Origin: Phocaeicola vulgatus
Lineage (GTDB): Bacteria; Bacteroidota; Bacteroidia; Bacteroidales; Tannerellaceae
Reading direction: 5' to 3'
DNA: 64,000 nt
Assembly (NCBI GenBank): GCA_022009975.1
Contig: CP091733.1
Coordinates: forward strand, 1,725,001-1,789,000
This document shows, one piece after another, positions 9,404 through 18,737 of the stretch. The first letter of the stretch is position 1. Every line of letters begins with the position of its first letter. The notes under the pieces were generated by a model that was not told the origin of the DNA, ran no database searches, and saw only the letters and a program-made list of their open reading frames with translations. The position numbers and the translations under genes are program-made.

Positions 9404-10219
9404 ATGAACCGGATTATTCTAATCTCGATAATAAGCATTTTATCACTTCCTATCATGGCACAAAAGAAAATAGTACAGACAGCAGGACGCACCCAATTGG
9501 GCGAGTTCGCTCCAGAGTTTGCCCGTCTCAACGATGACATCCTTTTCGGAGAAGTATGGAGCCGCAACGACCTCCTTTCTCTTCGCGACCGCAGCTTGGT
9601 GACAATCACCGCCCTCATCAGCCAGGGCATCACCGACAGTTCGTTGAAATATCACCTGCAATCGGCAAAAAGCAACGGCATCACCCGGACAGAAGCGGCA
9701 GAAATCATCACCCACATAGCGTTTTACGCCGGATGGCCCAAAGCCTGGGCAGCTTTCAATCTTGCCAAGGAAGTTTGGAATGAAGATGTGAAAGGCGAAG
9801 ATGCCAAGGCTGCATTCCAACGTGAGATGATATTCCCAATTGGCGAACCCAATACCGCATACGCAAAATATTTCAAGGGGAACAGTTATTTGGCTTACCT
9901 GTCAAAGAACCAGATACCTTTCGCCAATGTCACCTTCGAGCCGGGCTGCCGCAACAATTGGCACATACATCACGCCACAAATGGAGGAGGGCAGATGCTT
10001 GTGGGTGTTGCCGGATGCGGTTGGTATCAAGAAGAAGGCAAACCGGCACAAAAAATCCTGCCTGGCACAGTCACCCATATTCCTGCCAACGTGAAGCATT
10101 GGCACGGAGCGGCAAAAGAGAGCTGGTTTGCTCACCTCGCCTTCGAAGTCCCTGGCGAGAACTGTTCCAACGAATGGTTGGAACCGGTCAGCGATGAGGA
10201 GTATGCTTCAATCCATTGA
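9404..10219 (+). CDS. Secreted carboxymuconolactone decarboxylase-like / cupin fusion protein
   Basis: This 271-residue protein has an N-terminal signal peptide (MNRIILISIISILSLPIMAQ). Residues 45-140 form an AhpD/CMD domain: RDRSLVTITALISQG, then EAAEIITHIAFYAGWPKAW. The usual AhpD CxxC pair is absent, so this is the CMD rather than peroxidase type. Residues 165-260 form a cupin with GCRNNWHIHHATNGGGQML and a later H for metal binding (WHIHH ... HWHGA). Fusions of this order are common in Bacteroidetes and proteobacteria; the substrate is unknown. Export to the periplasm is predicted from the signal peptide. It lies directly behind the AraC regulator. Confidence 0.87.
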   Translation: MNRIILISIISILSLPIMAQKKIVQTAGRTQLGEFAPEFARLNDDILFGEVWSRNDLLSLRDRSLVTITALISQGITDSSLKYHLQSAKSNGITRTEAAEIITHIAFYAGWPKAWAAFNLAKEVWNEDVKGEDAKAAFQREMIFPIGEPNTAYAKYFKGNSYLAYLSKNQIPFANVTFEPGCRNNWHIHHATNGGGQMLVGVAGCGWYQEEGKPAQKILPGTVTHIPANVKHWHGAAKESWFAHLAFEVPGENCSNEWLEPVSDEEYASIH

Positions 10220-10404
10220 ACGAGTCGCAAATCGTGGTCTGTTGTCATTTCCTCTTTGCCGAGGGAAACAGCGTCCTGCTTGCCGGCTTACTTCTAAAGT
10301 GGACAAAGAAGGCTGTAACCTATCCAAATATCATGCAAATAGGGTAAACATGAAGACAGAAACTCAGCTATTAGAATGGGTTGTAATATCCGTGTGTCTT
10401 GCAA
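10220..10404. other. Gene-free spacer
   Basis: No gene, RNA or clear terminator is seen here. It leads into the 11-bp array at 10405. Confidence 0.4.
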
Positions 10405-10474
10405 CGGTGTTTAACGGCGTTAAAACAGCATTAAAATGGTATTTTAACGCCGTTTTAAACAGTGCTTAAATGCT
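10405..10474. repeat. 11-bp periodic array, about six units
   Basis: Units such as GGCGTTAAAAC, AGCATTAAAAT, GGTATTTTAAC and AGTGCTTAAAT follow each other at 10-12 base steps. They are more divergent than those at 49814. The array lies between the CMD-cupin gene and the glutaminase promoter, both on the plus strand. Confidence 0.7.
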
Positions 10475-10619
10475 ATTTCTCCTTTATTTTTTGAAATTTT
10501 GAAAATGGTAGACCCTTAAATTCCCCTTAAAGGGAAAGTTGCCAAGCTGCCTAAAATTTTTATTTCGACACAGCTCTCAATTTTAATATTTCGCTATAAA
10601 TTCACCAAAATATTACCCC

Positions 10620-10648
10620 TTTGGAATCAATAATATTTTGTAATTTTG
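10620..10648 (+). promoter_or_regulatory. Promoter for glsA
   Basis: TTTG (10620-10623) and TAATTTTG (10641-10648) match the -33 and -7 elements, with a somewhat short spacing of 17. The start codon is 49 bases downstream. Confidence 0.6.
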
Positions 10649-10697
10649 GCGGACGGTTCTTCCTTGAAGTTCCACAAATACCCATACAATTGATAAT

Positions 10698-11624
10698 ATG
10701 AGACAACACAAAAACTATCAACAGATTATAGAGCATATCTGTAAAGAGATCCAACCATACGCAAAAGAGGGGAAACAGGCGGATTATATCCCTGCCCTTG
10801 CCAATGTAGACCCCGACCAGTTCGGCATTTACCTGAGCTTGCTGGACGGGGGAGACAGCATGTATGGTGATTATGATACCAAATTCTCCATTCAAAGTAT
10901 ATCAAAAGTGTTCTCGCTTGCCATTGCTTTAAGCATAAAAGGGAAGGACTTGTGGGAACGTATCGGGAAAGAGCCTTCCGGTTCCGCTTTCAACTCGTTG
11001 GTCCAATTGGAATATGAGCACGGCAAGCCCCGCAATCCTTTCATCAATGCCGGAGCAATCGTGTTGGCTGACGTATTATTATCCAACTTGGATAATCCCA
11101 GGGAGTTTTTCATCAACTTTGTAAGGAAGTTGTGCGGGAATGATGCAGTCAGTTATTCCCTCGATGTGGCAGAGTCGGAATTCGGATGCGCCTATCTGAA
11201 TGCTTCCATCGCCTATCTTCTCAAACACCATGGCAATTTGGAGAACGACGTGGACGATGTTCTCCGTTTCTATTGCATGATGTGCTCTGTGGAGATGAGC
11301 TGCAAAGACCTGTCGAAAGCGTTTATTGCCTTTGCCAAAAGTGACGAGCCGTTCTCTCATGCGGGGGTGAACTTGAGCGTTTCAAGGGTGAAACGTATCA
11401 ATGCCATCATGCAAACTTGCGGCTTCTACGACGAAGCGGGGGAATTCTCCTTCCTTGTCGGCCTGCCTGGCAAGAGTGGTGTCGGTGGCGGCATCGTGGC
11501 AATATATCCGTCACGCTATTCCATTGCCGTATGGTGTCCTAAACTGAATGACAAAGGAAACTCCATCATGGGATTCAAAGCTTTGGAATTGTTCACGACA
11601 GAAACGAGCGAGTCTATATTTTAG
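10698..11624 (+). CDS. glsA: Glutaminase A
   Basis: This 308-residue serine-dependent glutaminase of the beta-lactamase-like fold hydrolyses L-glutamine to glutamate and ammonia in the cytoplasm. The S-x-x-K catalytic motif appears in SIQSISKVFSLA (about residues 62-73). Other family marks are GKEPSGSAFNSL, NPFINAGAI (about 115) and GLPGKSGVGGG (about 255-265) with the second active-site segment. The length matches the family. In gut bacteria it may serve acid resistance or nitrogen supply. It has its own promoter and no operon partner. Confidence 0.95.
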   Translation: MRQHKNYQQIIEHICKEIQPYAKEGKQADYIPALANVDPDQFGIYLSLLDGGDSMYGDYDTKFSIQSISKVFSLAIALSIKGKDLWERIGKEPSGSAFNSLVQLEYEHGKPRNPFINAGAIVLADVLLSNLDNPREFFINFVRKLCGNDAVSYSLDVAESEFGCAYLNASIAYLLKHHGNLENDVDDVLRFYCMMCSVEMSCKDLSKAFIAFAKSDEPFSHAGVNLSVSRVKRINAIMQTCGFYDEAGEFSFLVGLPGKSGVGGGIVAIYPSRYSIAVWCPKLNDKGNSIMGFKALELFTTETSESIF

Positions 11625-11638
11625 TTTAATAAAAAGAC

Positions 11639-11811
11639 GGTTCGTCAGAGAAAGCAACGTAGCCGTTTGCGATTATGACACAACGAATTTAAGGTTCGTC
11701 AGAATTAGCAAAATGCAAGGCGCTGAGGATGAGACCGACAGGAGTTTACTGGTGTAAATGACTGAGGTCGAATTCCGAAAGCAACGAAGCAGTTTGCAAT
11801 TATGACGAACC
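11639..11811. repeat. Inverted-repeat bounded element plus a partial copy
   Basis: The main element, 11693-11811, begins GGTTCGTCA and ends TGACGAACC, a 9-bp perfect inverted repeat around 101 bases. A shortened related copy precedes it (11639-11688: ggttcgtcagag...gattatgacacaacg). The right half shares CGAAAGCnAnGnnGCAGTTTGC with the element at 31291-31357. It looks like a non-coding MITE- or REP-type repeat between the convergent glsA and DUF2149 genes, and may serve as a terminator for both. Confidence 0.65.
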
Positions 11812-11819
11812 GACTGATT

Positions 11820-12143
11820 TTATTCAGGCACATATATGATGTTCCCATTTTCCAACTGATAAGCGACACCCACCCGTTTTCCTTTCTTATGGGATGCACC
11901 CTCTTCCGTCGGAGTATATTTTTTGATTTCCTTCCCCTCTTTCGTGATAATCTCCATATTCTCCTTCCCCGGATTCTTTATCATGGTAAAGTCCTCTTGG
12001 GAGAACATTTCAGTCATATTGAAGCGGGTGACCAATGCCACCATAAGGGCAACGGCAAAGACCATTGCCACATCGAAGAGGTTCGCCATCGTCCCCATCG
12101 GGTCCGAATCGCTGTCCGAATGAAGCAATCTATTCCTTTTCAT
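11820..12143 (-). CDS. DUF2149 membrane protein (HmuV-like)
   Basis: This 107-residue protein has one N-terminal membrane helix (about 22-42, LFDVAMVFAVALMVALVTRF) with an Asp at its start, as in ExbD/MotB-like partners. A soluble tail of about 65 residues follows. DUF2149 members are nearly always found with a MotA/TolQ/ExbB-like protein and CobN. The start overlaps the end of the ExbB-like gene by 14 bases, so the two are coupled. It probably forms a proton channel with that protein to energise the CobN/receptor system. Confidence 0.85.
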   Translation of the reverse strand: MKRNRLLHSDSDSDPMGTMANLFDVAMVFAVALMVALVTRFNMTEMFSQEDFTMIKNPGKENMEIITKEGKEIKKYTPTEEGASHKKGKRVGVAYQLENGNIIYVPE

Positions 12144-12741
12144 GATGATCTGTTTCTGTAATTGTCTTATGGAAATACTCCAAGTCGTTCAATTCCCGGG
12201 AGAGCCAACGCTGTTTGACCTGCAACGTTATGATGCCTATGGCAGCGATGACCATTCCCACGACTGTGGTCGCAAAAGCCACTTGCATATTATAAGCCAT
12301 GGAAGAAATGTCGCCGTTGGCCAAACCGACCAAAGCAGGTCCCATGGGAATAAGTGTCCCCATCAATCCCAACATCGGGCCCAATTTGGCAAGGATACGG
12401 GATTTGCCCAACTCCCTCTCCGCTTCCACCTCGTAATTGGCCAAAAGCCTTTCACAAAAAAAGCAGGCTGCGAACGGTGTTCCGACAACTCGTTCAAGCA
12501 TTTCGTGAGAGGGAAACTGGAGGCTTTGGGGAGATGGCGCAACATCTCTGCACAGTTTTTCCCCGTTGATGGTGTCCAACATGACATTGAACTTTTTTTG
12601 CAGCTTCGTGCGTTGGTAAAACTCCCCGAAGAAGCCACCTATCAAAAGGAGGGACCGGAGAAAGAAGAGCAGAAGCAGGACAATCACGGGAACTAACAAC
12701 CCGTTAGAAATCCAAAAGAGTGTGTTTGATATCGTTTCCAT
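12130..12741 (-). CDS. MotA/TolQ/ExbB proton channel family protein (HmuU-like)
   Basis: The protein has 203 residues and three predicted membrane helices: about 10-35, 120-140 (LGPMLGLMGTLIPMGPAL) and 155-178 (FATTVVGMVIAAIGIITL). The second carries the family's conserved GLxGTxxxM pattern. ExbB-like proteins use the proton gradient to drive partner proteins. Position after CobN and HmuT and before DUF2149 matches the hmuSTUV order in Porphyromonas haem loci. Confidence 0.9.
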   Translation of the reverse strand: METISNTLFWISNGLLVPVIVLLLLFFLRSLLLIGGFFGEFYQRTKLQKKFNVMLDTINGEKLCRDVAPSPQSLQFPSHEMLERVVGTPFAACFFCERLLANYEVEAERELGKSRILAKLGPMLGLMGTLIPMGPALVGLANGDISSMAYNMQVAFATTVVGMVIAAIGIITLQVKQRWLSRELNDLEYFHKTITETDHHEKE

Positions 12742-12753
12742 ATTGAATAATGA

Positions 12754-13310
12754 TTAATAGCCAGTAAGTATGATTGTAAGGATAAGGACAAACAGGTTGA
12801 CCACGAAGAGCAGTTCCAACCGCAACGATTGCCCCGGCATCAGCCTCTTGACCCCTTCCGCACCGCAACCGACAACCAACAATGCGGCACCCGATGCCAT
12901 CCAAGGCAATGTCTGGAAGTTGATTCCGGGGACGGAATACAAATCTTGGAGAGGAGGAAACAGCCCGACCCTCCCACCAAGAGACCCGGATAGCAAAGGA
13001 GCAAAAACCTGCCCGACCGGGCGAACAGGGATTCTGTCCGGAAGGAGGCGGCAACACGGCTGAAGCAAAAACCTATCATGATGGCGGCTTCCAACGTGAT
13101 GCAGACGGAGAGGTCCAACAATTGCGGACGATACGTGATAAAACGGGTCATCCATGTGGGCGGAAGCTCCGTAATCCAAGGCGTGACTAATCCCATGAAG
13201 AGTGCGCCGGCAACGGCAACTGCCACTTTCCCCCATAAAGGGTAAAAGCTGACCTTCAGCAGGAAACTTCCTGAAACGAACAGGACTAAAAGATAGACGA
13301 TATACTCCAT
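12754..13310 (-). CDS. HmuT-like integral membrane protein (one frameshift)
   Basis: The first frame (MEYIVYLLVLFVSGSFLLK) runs through four hydrophobic segments to CFLLSK. The second frame begins DLYSVPGINFQTLPWMASG and ends ...LLFVVNLFVLILTIILTGY. One missing base near 12945 (TCCAA-GATTTG on the coding strand) joins them into a 185-residue protein with five or six helices. It lies three bases after CobN and twelve before the ExbB-like gene. The family is a small membrane protein of unknown role, conserved between CobN and the ExbB-like gene in Bacteroidetes. Confidence 0.75.
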
Positions 13311-13313
13311 GAT

Positions 13314-16300
13314 TCAACCCTCCTGTTTATTCCTTTTGCGAACGAGAAAAGCCAACGCCACGAATGCCACGCAAACCAATGCGCCGATGATGATGCCGTT
13401 CCGCTGACTCTTCTTGAGTTGCTGCCCGGCTTCCATCTTTTGCTCTTTCAGGACGACCTCTTTCCCTGCGCTCTTCTCCAACGTCCTCTTCATGACCCGG
13501 GCATAACTCTCCTTTGCCTGACCTTCCAACTGGTTGGCGACATAGGAGCGCAGCTTATCATTGCCACAGACAAATTCCGTGCAAGCGGCACCCTGTTCCG
13601 TTGTCATTTTCGCATGCAGCCCGGCAGTCTTTTCCAACTGCTCTTGGGTTGCTTTCCAATATCCTTTCCGGGCACTTTCCAACAAAACAGCTGTCATGCT
13701 TTGGTAAGAGGCTGGATTGACACGGCTGAAGTATTCATAAATGCCCAAATGGTTTTCATCTTCCACATACATCTTATACAAATCATTGAACAGTTCTTTG
13801 TCGAGGGCGGAAGGACGCGTCACGTTCCACCCGAAAATGTTACGGAAGATTTCTCCAAACATCTGGGCTGTGCCGGCTCCTCCTTTCATCCTCTCCTGGA
13901 TAAATGTCGGATTCAATATCGTGGACCTCGTCTCGACCGAAATAGCCTCTTTTGCCTCTTGCAGGCGGCGGTTGTTGCGGTTGCGGTAATCAGCCATATA
14001 AGCATCCGGCTCTTTTCCAGTCACCGTCTTGACCGTCAATGAAAGCCCGCCGGTAAATTCATAGACATGATCCAATGAGATGGGTCCCCACGTATTGCTC
14101 TGCCGTGGCTGGATGACCACATCCGTTTCCGTCAAAGCAGAAGCGAACAGATCCTTTTGGAAACTTCCCCAGTTCTCATCGTCGCCATAAGTAGCTCCCA
14201 TGTTATTCAAAAAGCCCTCTGCAATCTCCTTTTCATCCTCCCAAGAACCGCTGCTCTCCGTGTAACCTAAAATGCCTGTGCTGTATCCGCTGTTCACCGG
14301 GCCAAAGACACGCATGATAGACATTTTGCGCGCCTCCTTCGGTGCGATTCCTTTATCCATCAATGTCTTTTCTTGCAACAATGTGCCGGAAGCGACATAA
14401 TTGGGATAGGCTTCATCGGGCGATTCCGACGCCAAGCGCACGGCATCCGTCAGCAATTTCAAGCAAGAGCCGGCAATGTCACGCAACTGGCCGGAGATTT
14501 GGATGACCACATTGATGCGAGGACGCCCCAACTCTTCGCTCGGAATCAGCTTTAAATCCACCACCCTGCCTTGGTTGTCACGAACCGGTTCGATTCCCAA
14601 CATCCAAAAAGCCTGCGCCAAGGTCGCTCCTTCGGTCGTGATAAACTCCCCTGCCCAGAAAGTGTAACTTACTTTCCTCGGGTATTCGCCATGCTTATTC
14701 CTGTATTGTTCAATAGTTGCTTCCGCCAAACGTTTCCCGTCTTCCCAAGCCCTTGGATTCGGTGCCATTTCCGCATTGATACTGTACATGTTGCGCCCTG
14801 TCGGAAGGACATTCGGATTGAGGACAGGATCACCACCCGGTGCAGGATAAATGACACCACCTCCCAATGCCTTCACCATGGCATCCATCTCGTTCACCGT
14901 GGAGGCTAGCAATTGTTCCCGATAAAGCAAAGCCGGTCGCAATTCCGGAGCTACTTCCATCGCATCTTCCGGCAGGTTCTGCAACAAGGCTTTCAACTGG
15001 GCTTGTGCTTTCGGCAAATAATGGTGTGCGACATATTTGAAATCCTGCAACTGTTCCGTCGTGATTATGCCTTTGTCCTTGTCCCGTTTGGCATACTCAT
15101 AAGCCAACGGATCGGCAGCGACCGCCATAGTGGTGACCCGCAGCTCTTCCGGGGAATAGGGTTCACCCATCGTGTAATAAGCACCGATAGTCTTCTCGTT
15201 GGCAATCTCCTCGGCAAAGGCATCCAACTGTTCCAGCTCCTCCCTCGTATAAGGTTTGTCCGGAATCGAATCCAATCCCAAATCACGGGAAAGCCCCAAC
15301 CGCATCGCCTCCTCCTTCACTTGTAACTCCAATGAGGGAAGCCCTTTCAGGTCGTTGTCCAACAACTTATGGATGCCGTCCAGCAAAGTGCTGTAACGTT
15401 GCCGCATCCCACTTTCCGCATAAGGAGGAGTCAAGTAAGTCACCAACTCGGCATGAGTGCGCCGCTTGGCAATGATTCCTTCGCCCACGTTCCCTGTCGT
15501 ATAGAAATAGAAATGGGGCAAGTTCCCGACCAACACTTCCGACCAGTCCGCTTGGGAAAGCCCGACATTTTTACCCGGCGTATATTCCAAGTTCCCATGC
15601 GTGCCGAAATGGATAAGGGCATCTGCCTTGAATCCTTTCTTCATATATAAATAAGAAGCCAAATAGCTATGAGGCGGTGCGACAGGCATTCCATGAACCA
15701 ATTTGAACTCGTCTTCCCCCAATGCCGGGCGTGGCTGCGGGAACAATAAGATATTCCCATATTGCAAGCAGGCGACGGCTATGCTGTCAGGAGTCGCCAA
15801 CAATTCTCCGGGTGCGGCACCATATCGGTCCGTCACCTCTTTGTATTTATGGGGAAGCAGTATCTCTTTTGCCCATGTCTCATATTGCCGTGTGCTCAGC
15901 CAAACGGGATCGCCTGTCTTTAAGAATGTCTCCTGCGCTCCTTTGGCATAACTTCCCATGACCGACCCTTTGCGATTCAGCTCTTTTTCGAATGCCTCTT
16001 CGGTTGCGGGCAGACCATCCACCCGGTAACCTTCCCTTTGCAGCCGCTTCAGGAAGTTATAGATGGAAGGAGCCACTTCCATTCCACTTGCCAAAGGGCA
16101 TCCTTCCCTGGAAGTCTTGAAATAACAGATTGCCACTCTCTTCTCCCGGTTGGGCATCTCCCTCAGACGCATCTGGCGGGTAAACAAATCCATGAAGGAG
16201 TTGATGCGTTCCGGCTCAGGCGTGTATATGAAATAGCCCTCTTTGTTCTCATTCAAGGTGGAGATGCAGAGAGGCGCAATAGCCCCGTCAATCTCCGGGA

Positions 16301-17228
16301 TGACGACTCTCGCCGTCAGCGTCCCGCCAATCACCGGCTTGTTGGCATCCATCCACTCTTCGTGGGATTGCATCAATGGATAAGGCATGAATAATAATGT
16401 ATTCTCTTGATACAACCATTGGATCAACGAGTCATTCCCCAATCTGCCCATCGGCAAATAGACCATCGCATCCGGATGGAGGGAGCGGATCATCTTTTCC
16501 CTCGCCTTTCCTGAGCTTGTCATCGGATAGACATTGAATCCAGCCTGAGTAAGCCGGGAAATCAAAGTATCGACATGGGCGCGATTCCCTTCTGTCGGGA
16601 AAGTGACCCCGGAAAGAAGCCCGACCTTGCGGCCGTTTTCATGATAGAGGTGATTCTTTTGGAGATATTCCGTCAATTGCCCCTCCGTCTCGAAATATTG
16701 GCCATATTCCAAATGGTAATACATATTCTTGGGCAAATGGAAAGGAGGATTGAAATCATGGTCGCCCCATTTATAAGGAGTAGCCAACTCCCGCATATAT
16801 CGCAAAACATTGCGGTAGTTCTGCCTGCAAGCATTCTGGTAATAGGCTTCCAATCCCTTTATCTGCTCCTCGGAGAGGTTGTAATTGACGATGAAATTAA
16901 AATTGCGCAATGAATTGGTGAAAATAGGAATCCCTTTGGCTGCCGCCTTTTCCAGCTCAGCCACTTGTGCCTCGTTCAAGAAGAGTCCACGGCCATACAT
17001 CATGATGGCGTCATAAGCGGAAACGTCCGCCAGCGCTTCCATCGGGATGCACGTCACCCGGATATCTGCACAATCGTTGTTCAAGGCAATATCTGCCGCC
17101 TGCGAAGGCAAAGGATTGACAATGAGTATCCGTGTCGGAGACATCCAGCGATGCCAGACGAAGTAACTAACCATGACCAATAAAGCCACGCCAACCGTAA
17201 ATAGGATGCCTGTTTTCCTTTTCATCAT
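13314..17228 (-). CDS. cobN: CobN-like magnesium/cobalt chelatase subunit, membrane-anchored (HmuS-like)
   Basis: The protein has 1,304 residues. An N-terminal signal-anchor helix (about 6-25) and a C-terminal helix (NGIIIGALVCVAFVALAFLV) with a basic tail place the large domain on the periplasmic side. CobN/BchH motifs include LIHFGTHGNLEYTPGK (about 540), YPAPGGDPVLNPNVLPTGRN (about 800) and RVFGPVNSGYSTGI (about 975). Family members insert metal into tetrapyrroles, or remove it in the HmuS haem branch. The gene overlaps the PepSY gene by four bases. The soluble AAA+ partners CobS/CobT or ChlI/ChlD are not in this window. The riboswitch upstream points to corrinoid or cobalt rather than haem. 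Confidence 0.92.
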   Translation of the reverse strand: MMKRKTGILFTVGVALLVMVSYFVWHRWMSPTRILIVNPLPSQAADIALNNDCADIRVTCIPMEALADVSAYDAIMMYGRGLFLNEAQVAELEKAAAKGIPIFTNSLRNFNFIVNYNLSEEQIKGLEAYYQNACRQNYRNVLRYMRELATPYKWGDHDFNPPFHLPKNMYYHLEYGQYFETEGQLTEYLQKNHLYHENGRKVGLLSGVTFPTEGNRAHVDTLISRLTQAGFNVYPMTSSGKAREKMIRSLHPDAMVYLPMGRLGNDSLIQWLYQENTLLFMPYPLMQSHEEWMDANKPVIGGTLTARVVIPEIDGAIAPLCISTLNENKEGYFIYTPEPERINSFMDLFTRQMRLREMPNREKRVAICYFKTSREGCPLASGMEVAPSIYNFLKRLQREGYRVDGLPATEEAFEKELNRKGSVMGSYAKGAQETFLKTGDPVWLSTRQYETWAKEILLPHKYKEVTDRYGAAPGELLATPDSIAVACLQYGNILLFPQPRPALGEDEFKLVHGMPVAPPHSYLASYLYMKKGFKADALIHFGTHGNLEYTPGKNVGLSQADWSEVLVGNLPHFYFYTTGNVGEGIIAKRRTHAELVTYLTPPYAESGMRQRYSTLLDGIHKLLDNDLKGLPSLELQVKEEAMRLGLSRDLGLDSIPDKPYTREELEQLDAFAEEIANEKTIGAYYTMGEPYSPEELRVTTMAVAADPLAYEYAKRDKDKGIITTEQLQDFKYVAHHYLPKAQAQLKALLQNLPEDAMEVAPELRPALLYREQLLASTVNEMDAMVKALGGGVIYPAPGGDPVLNPNVLPTGRNMYSINAEMAPNPRAWEDGKRLAEATIEQYRNKHGEYPRKVSYTFWAGEFITTEGATLAQAFWMLGIEPVRDNQGRVVDLKLIPSEELGRPRINVVIQISGQLRDIAGSCLKLLTDAVRLASESPDEAYPNYVASGTLLQEKTLMDKGIAPKEARKMSIMRVFGPVNSGYSTGILGYTESSGSWEDEKEIAEGFLNNMGATYGDDENWGSFQKDLFASALTETDVVIQPRQSNTWGPISLDHVYEFTGGLSLTVKTVTGKEPDAYMADYRNRNNRRLQEAKEAISVETRSTILNPTFIQERMKGGAGTAQMFGEIFRNIFGWNVTRPSALDKELFNDLYKMYVEDENHLGIYEYFSRVNPASYQSMTAVLLESARKGYWKATQEQLEKTAGLHAKMTTEQGAACTEFVCGNDKLRSYVANQLEGQAKESYARVMKRTLEKSAGKEVVLKEQKMEAGQQLKKSQRNGIIIGALVCVAFVALAFLVRKRNKQEG

Positions 17229-18724
17229 TCTCTTTTTATTTTCTTATATTTCTTCCTGATATAATAAACGCTAAGGGCGACACCTGTGGCAGAGACCATC
17301 GTCCCGCCCAAAAGCAATACCCAAAGCAGTCCTTTTCGCAACATTCCATTGGAGTTCAGCCCCGGCAACCGCATCCGATGCAAAGCGGTGTATGTCCAAT
17401 ATTTCCATCTGGCAGCAGAGTCCACCAACCTTATTTGTGCCGTCTTCGGATGAATATAAAGGACACTGTTGTTGGCATCATTTATTTCCACTTTCCAAAC
17501 CGGCAATTGGGACTGCCCGCGATACATGGCACTCATGTCCCGGTAGTAAGTTTCAAAATGGTCCAATGAAGAGATGCGGACAGCCGGCAGTTGGAGAGTC
17601 GAATCCTTTTTACTCAACTTGCGGATAGCGGAATGGACATCCTCTTCCTTCAAATCCAACGGCTTCATGATGGAGTCGGCAGCATCGATATACCACACCT
17701 TCTTATCCTCTTTCAGCGTATAATAGGGATGATTGCCAAAGCAACTCCATTTGATTTCCTTTGTCTTGGGATATTTAGCCAACACTTCCCGGTAATCCAC
17801 CCTGTATTGTTCCGGTGCGACAGCCAACGCTTGTATCTTTTTAGCAGGACTCGCCGCTTTTTTTCCATTCGGAGCACTCCATTCCGGAGTCCCGTTCAAC
17901 GACATCATTCCGCTGAAGGTGAATGTCAAGACAAACAGCCCGAAGAAAATGCCCGTCACATAGTGCCAATGGTACCATCTCTTCTTATATGGAGAAAGGT
18001 CGGATGAGGGCGGCAGCGGTTTTTCTTCCATACATCCACGGTTATCCAGCCTCCGGCAAATACCATCAAGCAACCCAAGATCGTCAATGTAAAGATTGTC
18101 TTTCTCCATAAATTAGTGTCTTGGCGCAACCATGAGAAGTAAGCCCAATGGGGAATGGCACTCAACCACGCCCAGACCCGCTCTTTATGGGTGGAAAGTT
18201 GCAGGGCTTCACCGCTATGCGAACTAACATACAGTTCTGTCTTCTCTTTATCCTTAAAATGTATTTTGTAGATAGGCAACTCCTTTTTCAATTTCTCAAA
18301 AGGAATCCATGTGTCTAAGGCTTGGAGTGTGTCGATTCGGGCAATCGCCTCCTTGTTCCATAAGGATGCTTTCCGAAGAATTAGCGTTTTATCTATAGGG
18401 AAGATAGTGTCGGATGAGGTTGCCGGTAATTTCAGTTCTCCTTTATGAGTCCTGACTTCAAAGAGCGTTTGTCCCAATGAGCGGTTAAGGGACAAAGAAC
18501 GAATCTTTTCACCTTGGAGTCGCCCTGTCACCTCTGCAATGTCCGGCAAAGAATCGGTAGTCTGGGTTAGTAATTCTAACTTTTGTAATTTCTCCTTCTC
18601 ACTGACTCTCGGAAAACGATGATACATCATGACGAAAGCCGAAAGGAACCAAACGAAACAAGATACTGAGCAAAGTGCCCAGTATCCTGTGAATCGTGTA
18701 CATTAGTTTAGTTAAAAACTTCAT
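17225..18724 (-). CDS. PepSY-associated membrane protein (two frameshifts)
   Basis: Repaired length is about 499 residues. The start ATG at 18724 lies 13 bases after the DUF4374 stop. The first 28 residues (MKFLTKLMYTIHRILGTLL) lose frame near 18655 (one extra or two missing bases), after which WFLSAFVMMYHRFPRVSEKE continues. A second break at the A-run 18020-18024 (one base missing) joins DVWKK to PLPPSSDLSPYKKRWYHWHY. There are four membrane helices with two PepSY-type periplasmic parts, as in iron-regulated PiuB/FecR-like PepSY-TM proteins. The conserved His residues in HRILG, HRFPR, HWHYVTG and ALHRMRLPG could bind haem for electron transfer. It probably reduces or handles the metal complex. 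Confidence 0.8.
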
Positions 18725-18737
18725 GTGCATTTTGTTG

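Noticed and set aside
13314..17228. CobN as part of de novo cobalamin synthesis
   Set aside because: No other cob or cbi gene is in the window, and the membrane anchors and HmuTUV-like partners indicate an uptake- or remodelling-linked role.
17225..18724. Two separate PepSY genes
   Set aside because: The two frames are halves of one protein: they overlap in position, and one added base at 18020-18024 joins them into a normal-length product.
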